Positions 7,473 to 15,552 of a DNA stretch of 64,000 nucleotides are shown here, one piece after another. Each line of letters opens with the position of its first letter. Position 1 is the stretch's first letter. The notes under the pieces are model-generated. The model ran no database searches, was not told the origin of the DNA, and saw nothing but the letters and a program-made list of their open reading frames with translations. Location of the stretch: positions 53,919 through 117,918 of the forward strand of contig JAEDKA010000003.1 in the NCBI GenBank assembly GCA_016296065.1. Direction: 5' to 3'. Source of the stretch: Kiritimatiellia bacterium. GTDB taxonomy: Bacteria > Verrucomicrobiota > Kiritimatiellia > RFP12 > UBA1067. The translations under genes and the position numbers were made by a program.

Positions 7473-8996
7473 TGTAGATTTCAAAACCGGAAAAGTTGTA
7501 GCGAGCAAAACCGGAATGATTTTCATGCTCTCGCGGCGACCCAAGCTAATACAGCCGGGCTGTTTTGAAGGCCCGGCTGCCGCTTGGGCACCCCGCCGCG
7601 ACACCTCTCCATTCAGTCACCGACTCCTGTACACCTTCGGATTGTTGGTGAACACCACCTTCGGCGACGTTCCCTTTTCCGGCTTGTTGAGCACGAGAGA
7701 CACGGTTCCGTCAAGGTGCCGGCAGATCCACACGCGGGTTCCATTTGCGCATTCCGTCGAGCAGAGGAATCCGTCGACCAGCAACCGCCCGCGCGGCCCG
7801 ATCGTCGAACCTTTCCATTCCGACCAGATCAGCTCCCACCATCCGTCCTGCGGGGGCTGACGCAGCTTGCACTGGCCCGACCTGATCTTGTCCGTCCAGA
7901 CGTTCAGCGGCACGTCGTGAAGCTCACGGTGACGCTCGAACCCGTTGCGGTAGTCGACCAGGCAGTCCAGCTGTTCGTTTACCTCTTCAAGGGGAGTGTC
8001 TCCCGTAATGCCTTCCCTCGCCGCGTACGCCGGAAGCCTGTCCTGCCAGACCTGATGCACACGCTCGATCTTCCCCTTCGCCTCGGGCGTGTTCGCAAAG
8101 ACGAAGGAGATGTCGACGAACTTCAGCCTCCTGCCGAGCTGGGTCAGCGACCCGTCGTCGTTCCTGAAGAAACCCGCCTTGTCCACGTAGATTTCCAGGG
8201 GGAGGCCGTATCTTGTGAAGGCTCTGTAGAACAAGTCCAGATACGACTCGACCGTCTCCCTCCGGTAGAGCCGGCAGCCGACCTGCATCCGGCTGCAGTC
8301 GTCAACCATGTCGATGAGCAGCAGAGCCTGGCAGGAGCGTCCGAGAAAGTAGTCGGGCGTCGCGTCCAGCTGCCACAGCTCGCCGACCGACTTGCGCTGC
8401 CAGCGGCGGACGTGCGCCGGAGGCCGCGCCCTGTGGTCGGCCAGGTGGAGGTTGTGCGCAATGGCCCAGTGCCGGACCTGGGAGCGCTCTACGGGGAAGC
8501 CGAAGCGCCTCCCGACCTCGCTGGCGACAAACGCATACGAATACCGTTTCGCGTCGCCATCCGGCTCCAGTGCCCTGCGCAGGAACGACTGCACCTTGTC
8601 AGGCCACGCCGGCATGTGGTTGCCGCCGGACGAACCAGGCTCCCAGTCGTCGCCGAGCCCCTGAGCCCGTGCCGCGAGGTAGGACGTGCGCAGCGAATAC
8701 AGCTGCGACTGCCCGACCTGAAGCGACTCCATCGCCTGCTGGCGGGTGATCGCTCCGGTTACGAACTGCATCATCGTGTCTCGGACATGCGCGACACCCA
8801 GTCGGTTTGATATTTGCTGTTTCATGGAGCATAGTATACTCCACATTCCGGTTTTGCTCGCTACACCGAGACGGCCGCCCCCCATGGGGGGCGTATGGTT
8901 TTCTTAACTTTCAACAATCGCCATCTTTGAAGCAAAATCCCTCGCTGAAGCCCGCTTAACAGGCTCTCTCGCTCCATTCCGGTTTTGCTCGCTACA
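7473..8996 (-). mobile_element. Insertion sequence with multiple end repeats
   Basis: A 22-bp terminal repeat begins TGTAGCGAGCAAAACC at 7497-7518 and recurs inverted at 8844-8865 and again at 8975-8996. A weaker outer copy lies at 7473-7494 (TGTAG, then CAAAACCGGAA) and another degenerate one begins near 8998. Ends of TG...CA with two or more transposase sites on each side recall IS21/Tn7/Mu-type ends. The single gene inside is a DDE transposase. The true outer boundary cannot be fixed without an empty site. Confidence 0.75.
7617..8825 (-). CDS. DDE (rve-core) transposase
   Basis: 402 residues from ATG 8825. The N-terminus has a helix-turn-helix (AITRQQAMESLQVGQSQLYSL). The integrase core follows with the acidic triad visible as LWQLDATPDY, IYVDKAGFF (where many relatives read DNG) and KGKIERVHQVW. 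A basic/beta C-terminal part (GRLLVDGFLCSTECANGTRVW) resembles the Mu-type C-terminal domain. The frame is intact, so the element may be active. There is no adjacent IstB-like ATPase, which would be expected if this were a complete IS21 element. Family placement (IS481-like, IS21-like or unclassified) is uncertain. Confidence 0.88.
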   Translation of the reverse strand: MKQQISNRLGVAHVRDTMMQFVTGAITRQQAMESLQVGQSQLYSLRTSYLAARAQGLGDDWEPGSSGGNHMPAWPDKVQSFLRRALEPDGDAKRYSYAFVASEVGRRFGFPVERSQVRHWAIAHNLHLADHRARPPAHVRRWQRKSVGELWQLDATPDYFLGRSCQALLLIDMVDDCSRMQVGCRLYRRETVESYLDLFYRAFTRYGLPLEIYVDKAGFFRNDDGSLTQLGRRLKFVDISFVFANTPEAKGKIERVHQVWQDRLPAYAAREGITGDTPLEEVNEQLDCLVDYRNGFERHRELHDVPLNVWTDKIRSGQCKLRQPPQDGWWELIWSEWKGSTIGPRGRLLVDGFLCSTECANGTRVWICRHLDGTVSLVLNKPEKGTSPKVVFTNNPKVYRSR

Positions 8997-9155
8997 GCAT
9001 TCCGCTTTTGCTTTCACCGCGACATCGCGCAAAGCGGCGACATGGACAACGTAGTCGATATTTTCCTCAAAGAGCCGCGGCAGCCGTGCGGCTTGAGCCA
9101 GTCGAGGTAGTCTTCAATCAATTCGTCGAGCGTGGCTCGGGCGACAAGAGTGGTC
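8866..9155. other. Gap right of the transposase: end repeats and a short coding remnant
   Basis: Holds a perfect 18-bp palindrome (CGCCCCCCATGGGGGGCG, near 8876-8893), the outer right end repeat and its degenerate neighbour, and on the minus strand a 48-codon frame from about 9158 to 9015 (TLDELIEDYLDWLKPHGC) without its own start signals. I do not recognise the latter; it looks like a gene fragment. Confidence 0.5.
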
Positions 9156-9770
9156 TCATACCTGGAAGAACAGTCCGTAGATTATGAATAGCACAAACAC
9201 GATTGAGCAGATCAGCGCGAAACAACAGCCACGAAGGTCGTCTTCAGGACCGCGGCTCTCCCAATGTCCGCCCTGGGGTTGCCTCGCTCCGCCTCGGCTG
9301 GACGCACAAGCGTACGGGTAGTCGTCGTGTCCGTAATCGTCGTCAGCGCCGTAGTCCTCGTCATCTTCGTCGTCGTCCGAATCGTAGTCGTCGTCATCCC
9401 GCGAGCTGCCGAAGTTGTAGTCGCCGTCGGGCATCTCGCCGGAGTAGTACCTGTTGCGCTTCTTCAGCATCATCAAGGCGCCGTACTCGGATCCATCGCC
9501 GTCCCCGAACGAGTCCCCACGCGACATGCCGGTGCTTTCGTACGTCGGACCGATGAAGTTGCTTCCGTGCGCTTCGCCGACATAGTTGTGGTCGATGTCC
9601 CACAGCTTTCCGGAGGCGTCTATACGGCCCTGCCTGACGCCGCCATTGTCGTAGATGTCGTCCCCCTCGATCCGGCCGACATACTGGTGGTTTTCGTCAT
9701 AGAGGCGGCCATCGTCGTCGATGCTCCCCTCGAAGTCGCTCATCCCGCGGAACAGATTTCTCTCGCTCAT
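9156..9770 (-). CDS. Tail-anchored protein with N-terminal short beta repeats
   Basis: 204 residues from ATG 9770 with AGGAGG 8 nt upstream. The first ~75 residues repeat a short beta motif (GRLYDENHQYVGRIEG, GRIDASGKLWDIDHNYVGEA), resembling the '4-fold beta flower' type domain. A very acidic Asp-rich linker follows (DDDDYDSDDDEDDEDYG), then a single C-terminal membrane segment (CFALICSIVFVLFIIYGLF), so it is probably tail-anchored with a cytoplasmic N-terminus. No enzymatic motif. It is expressed from promoter/leader copy a. Confidence 0.7.
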   Translation of the reverse strand: MSERNLFRGMSDFEGSIDDDGRLYDENHQYVGRIEGDDIYDNGGVRQGRIDASGKLWDIDHNYVGEAHGSNFIGPTYESTGMSRGDSFGDGDGSEYGALMMLKKRNRYYSGEMPDGDYNFGSSRDDDDYDSDDDEDDEDYGADDDYGHDDYPYACASSRGGARQPQGGHWESRGPEDDLRGCCFALICSIVFVLFIIYGLFFQV

Positions 9771-9782
9771 TTTGTTTTCCTC

Positions 9783-9967
9783 CTGTTGTTTTCGTTGGCA
9801 TAGAGGCCACCTGGAGCCGCAGAAACGCTGTCGCCCGTCTCTGCGCGGGACGGGCGACCTTCGGAACTTGTTTTCCCAAAAGGGCCCATCCTTTTTCCAC
9901 CGCGGCGTTCCCGCTCGGTTGGCAGATGCGCTCCCGCACATCACTCTTGATGGTCTCAACACCGTAT
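9783..9967 (-). ncRNA. Structured 5' leader, copy a
   Basis: Transcribed region between promoter a and the tail-anchored protein gene. Read 5'-3' it contains a GATGTGC-GGGA-GCGCATC hairpin, the conserved CCAACCGAGCGGGAACGCC, a CCC-TTTT-GGG mini-hairpin, GTTCC able to pair with the earlier GGAAC, and a strong hairpin GTCGCCCGTC/GACGGGCGAC. Copies b and c keep these helices with different bases. Function unknown. Confidence 0.65.
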
Positions 9968-9996
9968 ATTATATCATATTGCTAATTCAGCCACAA
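9968..9996 (-). promoter_or_regulatory. Promoter a (recurring promoter block)
   Basis: -35 TTGTGG at 9991-9996 and -10 TATAAT at 9968-9973 with a 17-bp spacer. The surrounding CCCCTTGTGGCTGAAT is shared with three other loci. Confidence 0.85.
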
Positions 9997-10063
9997 GGGG
10001 GTTCGCGAAATTTTTTCCCGCTCATGATGCTTATTTCCTCCGTTCCCAAGGTGAATCGCCTTG

Positions 10064-11509
10064 TCATGGTCCCATCACATAAAAGCCATCAAAACATCTA
10101 TCAGAGGCATCGCACTGCTCTATAAGCCACCATACGAAGAAATCAAGAAGTGCCAAAATCCGAAAACGGTTCTTCGACAACATTTCTCGCTTCGCTATTT
10201 CCATCTTCTCTTTATCCTCGTCCAAGGCAACTCTTTCACCGCTTGGGGATTCCCAGGCAAAGTCTGAATTTAGCAGCCTTTGCGAAATCTTGCCTAGAGC
10301 TGGATCGCAAGGATCTTTGATAATCTGCAACCGAACGACCTTGATTCGATCCAAAATCAGCCCGGCTTCCTCTTTACGGAAGTGGAATTTCTCGTAATAG
10401 TATTCGTAATAGTATGGAACAACGCTCTCGAAGATGGCAAGCAAAGGTTCTATCTTTTCTGCGTACATCAGAAAGACAGATCCGGTCTTCCATGCATCCC
10501 ATCCCAAATTATCATCATCGTAAGCGTAAATCGCAAACTCTCTAGAACATCTCCCCGGATGACGCCCATAGATCATGCCGAGATTCAACTTCTTCAACCT
10601 GCGCGAAATCCTGTAGCTGTCAACGAATCTATCGGCCGGGTTTCGCAAATCACCGCGCGTGCCAAACTTCTCGTCATAATACTGGCGCGAACGAGCCTCC
10701 GACTCCTCCCCCACACCCAATTTCCCGACGCCCCGTATCGCATGATAAAGGCTCATTCTGTGCAACAACTCAAGTTTGACCGCTCCATCCTCGATCCACC
10801 CCATGTACTGCGCCGACTTGCCAGGTCCTTCGACAACAAACCTGATCTTGTAGCGGACAGCCTTGCTTTCAACGATAAAACATCCGTTCGCGCAATACAA
10901 GACCTCATCTCCCGAAAGAGCCGACCGCAAGACTTTATCAACAGTTTCCACCGCATCGGCAATGGATCCTCTCAATATCATAATTGCGGTGTCAATTGTC
11001 GCATCATAATGGAAACATTCCCCCAAGCTGAAATACTTAGCCCATGCACAGCACTGACCGGGGGAAAGTGCTCGCCTCTTCCAAAGTGCAATCCTCAAAC
11101 GCTGATGCGCAAGCCGAGCCAATACGAACCTTACGCGCTCGTCTTTGCTTATCTTCGTTGAACACCCCATCTCAGCGTCAAACAACTTCAGTCCATCATT
11201 CCCAAGGCATGTTTCAATCGCGAGGCACCTTGCAAGTACGTCCGCAACAAGCTGAGCATTTATGTATTCTGCCGTTACAGACACTAGAGGCAATCCAGGC
11301 TCTTGGCGAAATCTGAAGATAGGCTTCGATTTCGCAGATTCGCAAGACGAGGGGCGAAGCATCTTTGTCAGTCCGTCTAAATCAAACGGCGAGAAATCCT
11401 CTCGACAAATGTCAAGCGTCCCGCTTTCAACGTATGCACGAAGCGACCTTGAAATCATCACGTCAAAGCCAGGGAATCTCGGCTTACATATGTAGAATCG
11501 ATAGCGCAT
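10064..11509 (-). CDS. Hypothetical protein, 481 residues
   Basis: ATG 11509 (RYRFYICKPRFPGFD) has GGAG 6 nt upstream; the frame extends four codons further. I recognise no family. The protein looks soluble and mixed alpha/beta, with several cysteines and a Tyr-rich stretch (PYYYEYYYEKFHF) near residue 380. It is the last gene of the unit that starts at promoter b, behind the 132- and 76-residue genes. No membrane segment and no obvious catalytic motif. Confidence 0.7.
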   Translation of the reverse strand: MRYRFYICKPRFPGFDVMISRSLRAYVESGTLDICREDFSPFDLDGLTKMLRPSSCESAKSKPIFRFRQEPGLPLVSVTAEYINAQLVADVLARCLAIETCLGNDGLKLFDAEMGCSTKISKDERVRFVLARLAHQRLRIALWKRRALSPGQCCAWAKYFSLGECFHYDATIDTAIMILRGSIADAVETVDKVLRSALSGDEVLYCANGCFIVESKAVRYKIRFVVEGPGKSAQYMGWIEDGAVKLELLHRMSLYHAIRGVGKLGVGEESEARSRQYYDEKFGTRGDLRNPADRFVDSYRISRRLKKLNLGMIYGRHPGRCSREFAIYAYDDDNLGWDAWKTGSVFLMYAEKIEPLLAIFESVVPYYYEYYYEKFHFRKEEAGLILDRIKVVRLQIIKDPCDPALGKISQRLLNSDFAWESPSGERVALDEDKEKMEIAKREMLSKNRFRILALLDFFVWWLIEQCDASDRCFDGFYVMGP

Positions 11510-11533
11510 GATTATCTCCAACTGCCACTTGAA

Positions 11534-11764
11534 TTACATCAACACCTCGCCAGGCATCTTCAGATACCACACCTGCGTCTTGTACACGACGACCGTCATA
11601 GGCCCCGCCTTGATCGTCACAAAACCGTCCGAGTCGGGCTTAACGTACCCGATTTGAGAGTACTGCTGCCCGCCCGGCGTCTTGCAGAACGTCATCCAGT
11701 AGTCCGCCTTCGCAATGAGCGTTGCGGCAACCACCAATCCCGCAACCATAAGTTTTCTGATCAT
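11534..11764 (-). CDS. Small secreted protein, 76 residues
   Basis: ATG 11764 with AAAGGAG 5 nt upstream. A clear signal peptide (IRKLMVAGLVVAATLIAKA) precedes a ~55-residue mature domain (YWMTFCKTPGG...VVVYKTQVWYLKMPG) likely to be beta-rich. It starts 35 bp after the 132-residue gene, in the same direction. Family not recognised. Confidence 0.7.
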   Translation of the reverse strand: MIRKLMVAGLVVAATLIAKADYWMTFCKTPGGQQYSQIGYVKPDSDGFVTIKAGPMTVVVYKTQVWYLKMPGEVLM

Positions 11765-11799
11765 GACACTCCTTTCCCGCTTTCTCTTAGCCGATTCGC

Positions 11800-12198
11800 T
11801 TACCGAGCTGTATCGCAATCGTCGTCGCAGAAATCCCAGTTCTTCAGGATGAACTGGCATTCCGGATCGCCATCCCGAAAATCAAGCACGGCAGGATGGT
11901 TGAAGTTCGCCACATAGCACTCCCCTTCTGACGATGCACCTCTGACGACATGGCAATAGTCGCCCATCTTCCCAAGCGCAAGGTCTTTGCCCGGCGGCAG
12001 GAGTCCTAGGGCATGGAAGAGCTCGTTGCATGTCTCTACGACAAGCCGCTCGTCCGTCTCGATCGGAATGCTGACAAGGTATGCAAACGGATTCTCGCCG
12101 TCGTTGCAGAGGCTGGCACCCTCAATTTCGCTATTTCCGACGACGTCGCCGACGACATAGTCAATGTATTCATGCGCCTTAGGTGTTAGTTCCCTCAT
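11800..12198 (-). CDS. Hypothetical acidic protein, 132 residues
   Basis: ATG 12198 with AAAGGAG 8 nt upstream. Acidic and cysteine-containing; C-terminus ends NWDFCDDDCDTAR. No signal peptide, no membrane segment and no motif I can assign. It is the first gene behind promoter/leader copy b. An immunity-type or small regulatory role is possible but not supported. Confidence 0.65.
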   Translation of the reverse strand: MRELTPKAHEYIDYVVGDVVGNSEIEGASLCNDGENPFAYLVSIPIETDERLVVETCNELFHALGLLPPGKDLALGKMGDYCHVVRGASSEGECYVANFNHPAVLDFRDGDPECQFILKNWDFCDDDCDTAR

Positions 12199-12227
12199 AG
12201 TCTTACTCCTTTCGTTTTTGGTTTTCT

Positions 12228-12399
12228 GTTGTAACCGCCAAGAGCCTCCGCAAAAAACGATGTCGCCCGTCTCTGCGCGGGACGGGCGACCTTCGGAACT
12301 TGTTTTCCCCAAAGGGCCCATCCCTTTTCCACCGTGGCGTTCCCGCTCGGTTGGCAGATGCGCTCCCGCGCATCACTCTTCATGGTCTTGATGGTGAAT
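12228..12399 (-). ncRNA. Structured 5' leader, copy b
   Basis: Very similar to copy a: hairpin GATGCGC-GGGA-GCGCATC, conserved CCAACCGAGCGGGAACGCC, CCC-TTTG-GGG mini-hairpin, GTTCC, and the GTCGCCCGTC/GACGGGCGAC hairpin. The T to C change in the first stem (GATGTGC to GATGCGC) turns a G-U pair into G-C. It precedes the 132-residue gene. Confidence 0.65.
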
Positions 12400-12428
12400 A
12401 TTATATCATATTGCTGATTCAGCCGCAA
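12400..12428 (-). promoter_or_regulatory. Promoter b (recurring promoter block)
   Basis: -35 TTGCGG at 12423-12428, -10 TATAAT at 12400-12405, spacer 17 bp. Same flanking sequence as promoters a, c and d. Confidence 0.82.
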
Positions 12429-12722
12429 GGGGGTTCGGGAAATTATTTGCGGGCGCGCCGGGGTATGGTTTAGACAGGTTAGACAAGATTTACAGGGCCG
12501 TGGCTCAAGAGGGACGGACTCTGACCCGTCCGCAATAGGGAGGACCGCGCTTGTCGCGGCCGTCATGAGGACGCGGAGGGAGCGCAGCGAGCGCAGTGTC
12601 CGAACAGCCACGCTCGCTCCAATCCTAACCACATGTCTACCCTCCGCAGTGAATCAAAATCGCTGTCGGACAGAAGAAGTCATGCACGTTGAACAGTCGC
12701 TGTATTCCTCACAGATTGTCAC
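12429..12722. other. Gap downstream of the defence-like operon
   Basis: No gene seen. It holds an AGACAGGTTAGACAAGATTTACAG-type repeat trace near 12470, and two hairpins (GGACGG..CCGTCC near 12510; GACCGCGC..GCGGCCGTC near 12543) of the same style as other short repeats in this window. No T-run marks a clear terminator. Confidence 0.5.
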
Positions 12723-15533
12723 TCACGAAAACTCAGCACGTGAGAATCCGAGATTGTTGCAGTTTTCGCTAACTGTGCGGACGACAATCGGAGTAAATGG
12801 ATTTACGTTTTTTGCCTCAATCGACAACGTGACCTTTACATTGGCACCTGAAGCTGAAAGATGGGAAATAACTTCATCCACGATTTCTCCGATTCTTGAT
12901 GATCCATGCGAAACATCAACGCGAGCTTCACCGATAAACTTTCGCTTTGCAGCCGTCGGCAATGATGCAGGCTTGCCCCCTGGGCCGATTCCTTGCCCTT
13001 GTCCACCATTGATTGCGTCTCCAGAGCCACCTGCGAGGTTGCCGGGGCCATCATCGATGACATCATCTGAAGTTATATCGCCCGTTAACGATGCTTTATA
13101 TTCAGCTGCTTCCTTGTCTCTGACAATCAGCTCATTGTCAGAGACGCCTATTGCCATTGGGTTATCCCCAAACGCAAATACCGAATAACAGCCATCCTCC
13201 CCTTTGTCGCGGGCATAGCCAAACAAACCAGAAGCAACGCCCTGTCTTACTGTCTCGCAAAACGCCGCTGCCGAAACAAGTCTGCTGAAGTACAGGTACG
13301 AGGCCATATCCTGCCATATCTTGCGCGTCGACACTTCATGGCATCCATTCTTGAAGTAATATTGCGCAAGATCGGATTTCATGAAACGTGGCGCCCAAAC
13401 CCGCAAAATGTCTTCGTTATCTTCCAATGTCTTGCAAACAGCGTCGCCAAGAAGTGACACACTTGCCACATTCATCTTTCGGACGACAAATCCGATATCA
13501 TTCCCCGCCTGCTCGGGCACCAACAGATATTTGAAGCACTCGCAGATCAAACCCCTCAGCATTGTATCGCTCTGCGCGATAAAGGCCTGTACCTGGGCAT
13601 CCTCCTGCTTGGTGACATTGATTGACCCGCCCATTATAGCATCCCTCACTGCGCGCCACGCAAGCAGCGTGCGGCATTGATCTTCAATGCGTCCGACCAT
13701 GCTCAAATCGGCCGCCAAAAAGACAAGTCTGTTTTTCCTCATACGCGCGACCGTTCCGCATTTGTTGACATATACTCGTGCAGCATCAAACGTATGGCTC
13801 TCCGTCGCCTTCGAATACGACGAGACCAACGGGAGCACCACAACACGTACGCCTTCCACAATGTCATCAGGCACTTCACCATCATCTGCAAACACATGCA
13901 ACCCAGCGATACAGCTGGGCGAACCCCACTTGTTCTTCAGAGCCATCTCGAGGGCTTCTCTGACATCTTTCTGCTTGATGCGCCCCTTATACTCATTCAT
14001 TGTCCTAGATAAATTAGGACGTGTATCATACCAGTAGCGGTCGTCGCTGGAGAACAGATATTGCAGTCTCTCGCGCATCTTGTGAAGTGCATCCTCGTAG
14101 AATGAAAGTTCCTGCCCGGGAATGGCACACCCAAGAAGTATCTGCTTACGGGCTATGCCTCTAACAGTCTGCTCGGCGGTGGACGCAGCACTTCCAATGA
14201 AAATCGTCCGTGCAACTCGAACCGCCGCATGAAGCGCCCCAAGATGTGGATCGCTGACGTCAATTCGAACTGGCTGTGACTCCACGCCGTCAATTTCTCT
14301 ATCAATGATAACGCCCCATCCATTCGGGAGAAACTGCGTGGACTTGTTCGCTACCGCCGTGTCGCACAGCGGAATCGACGCTGGCATGATCAGCGGTTCA
14401 TCGCTACCTGTCTTCCACTGGCTGTTGATCACGATCGCCATGTACTGCAACACGCCGCGCGTCTTCTGGAAGTTTGGCAAAGTCGACCAGTCCTCGTAAA
14501 GACGAATAAACACCTCTGGATGGATAGGATAGCACTGCCGCATTCTATCCGTCCAGATTCCCTCCTGGATATAAGGAGGCAGCGAGTCCCGTTTTTCGTG
14601 ATAGTAGGATGCAAATTCCTGACAGGTTTCCTCTACAGCCGCAGTATCTTCAATCTTCTCGAAAAGACGGCGTTTTACGATTTCAAAGCCCTCTTCTGCC
14701 GTGACAGGCCTCCATATCGCATTGACGCGACCGAATGTTTTTTCCAAAGTCACAAGCGCCGTGCGCCCGAATGTACCGGCAGCCTCCGTGTCAGAACTCG
14801 GAAGCGATACGAGCATCATTGCCTGTGGCGCGCTCTTCACAGCCTCTGTCAAGGCCTGCGCAAAAGATATATTGCTTTCATACGTCCCGCCTGCCAAAGC
14901 GCCGCCAGATCCGAACTGGCGATAATACGACACAAGTTCGTCCATCAAGACAACACAAGGCCCTGCATCTTTCAAAAGTGACTCCAAAATCCCCTTCCCC
15001 GGCGAGGTTCCCGCTGCATCGCTGTCCGCAACCTTTGCGTATCCTTCAGGCCCAAGGAGCTGCCATGCCAGGTTTCCCCAAAGCGTTCTTATTGAAAGTC
15101 CGCCTTGCTTCAATGGCTGGTTGGGCGCCAGAGCATTGCCGTCTATTACCGCCACTCTCGCGTGCGGGACACTCTCCACCTGCGCCGCAGACAATACGTC
15201 GGACATGCCTTGTAGATTCGCAGTGCTTCCTTCGTACGTCGCCATATGATACACTGCAAGAAGTGTGTGCGTCTTCCCGCCGCCGAAGTTCGTCTTAAGC
15301 TCCACCACTGGATCGCCGCCACGCCCGTTAAGACGCTGCGCGACCGTAACCAAAAGCTGTTTCATCCCTTCGGTTACATAAGTGCGTTCATAGAACGCCT
15401 CTGGACTACGATATTCATCCGGTGCCGTGCCGTTTACGACCTGCGTCAGATCAGCCGCAAAATCACTTTGAAGAAACGTCCCTTCCAGCACATCCTTATG
15501 AGGTTTCGCAACTTCTCTCCAAGGTTTCATCAT
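12723..15533 (-). CDS. DUF499 family ATPase of a defence-like operon
   Basis: 936 residues; ATG 15533 chosen for AAAGGA 6 nt upstream (the frame extends ten codons further). The opening KPWREVAKPHKDVLEG and the P-loop TNFGGGKTHTLL (residues 81-92) with CVVLMDELVSYY (193-204) identify the DUF499 AAA-like ATPase. The C-terminal ~90 residues form a separate beta-rich domain after a Gly-rich linker (GGSGDAINGGQGQGIGPGG). In other genomes DUF499 proteins travel with DUF1156 methyltransferases in restriction-like systems. Here the two genes overlap slightly in frame range and run as one operon. Predicted role: ATP-driven remodelling or translocation partner of the methylase/nuclease. Confidence 0.88.
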   Translation of the reverse strand: MMKPWREVAKPHKDVLEGTFLQSDFAADLTQVVNGTAPDEYRSPEAFYERTYVTEGMKQLLVTVAQRLNGRGGDPVVELKTNFGGGKTHTLLAVYHMATYEGSTANLQGMSDVLSAAQVESVPHARVAVIDGNALAPNQPLKQGGLSIRTLWGNLAWQLLGPEGYAKVADSDAAGTSPGKGILESLLKDAGPCVVLMDELVSYYRQFGSGGALAGGTYESNISFAQALTEAVKSAPQAMMLVSLPSSDTEAAGTFGRTALVTLEKTFGRVNAIWRPVTAEEGFEIVKRRLFEKIEDTAAVEETCQEFASYYHEKRDSLPPYIQEGIWTDRMRQCYPIHPEVFIRLYEDWSTLPNFQKTRGVLQYMAIVINSQWKTGSDEPLIMPASIPLCDTAVANKSTQFLPNGWGVIIDREIDGVESQPVRIDVSDPHLGALHAAVRVARTIFIGSAASTAEQTVRGIARKQILLGCAIPGQELSFYEDALHKMRERLQYLFSSDDRYWYDTRPNLSRTMNEYKGRIKQKDVREALEMALKNKWGSPSCIAGLHVFADDGEVPDDIVEGVRVVVLPLVSSYSKATESHTFDAARVYVNKCGTVARMRKNRLVFLAADLSMVGRIEDQCRTLLAWRAVRDAIMGGSINVTKQEDAQVQAFIAQSDTMLRGLICECFKYLLVPEQAGNDIGFVVRKMNVASVSLLGDAVCKTLEDNEDILRVWAPRFMKSDLAQYYFKNGCHEVSTRKIWQDMASYLYFSRLVSAAAFCETVRQGVASGLFGYARDKGEDGCYSVFAFGDNPMAIGVSDNELIVRDKEAAEYKASLTGDITSDDVIDDGPGNLAGGSGDAINGGQGQGIGPGGKPASLPTAAKRKFIGEARVDVSHGSSRIGEIVDEVISHLSASGANVKVTLSIEAKNVNPFTPIVVRTVSENCNNLGFSRAEFS

Positions 15534-15552
15534 TTTGTTTCCTTTCAAATAA

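Noticed and set aside
9203..9803. Plus-strand Arg/Val-rich frames
   Set aside because: They are the antisense of the Asp-rich linker of the tail-anchored protein.
9783..12399. T-box riboswitch
   Set aside because: The leaders contain GAGYGG-N-AAC..CC..CGG, which recalls the T-box core, but the exact TGGNACCGCG is absent, there is no stem I/specifier region and no antiterminator/terminator pair, and the downstream genes are not amino-acid genes.
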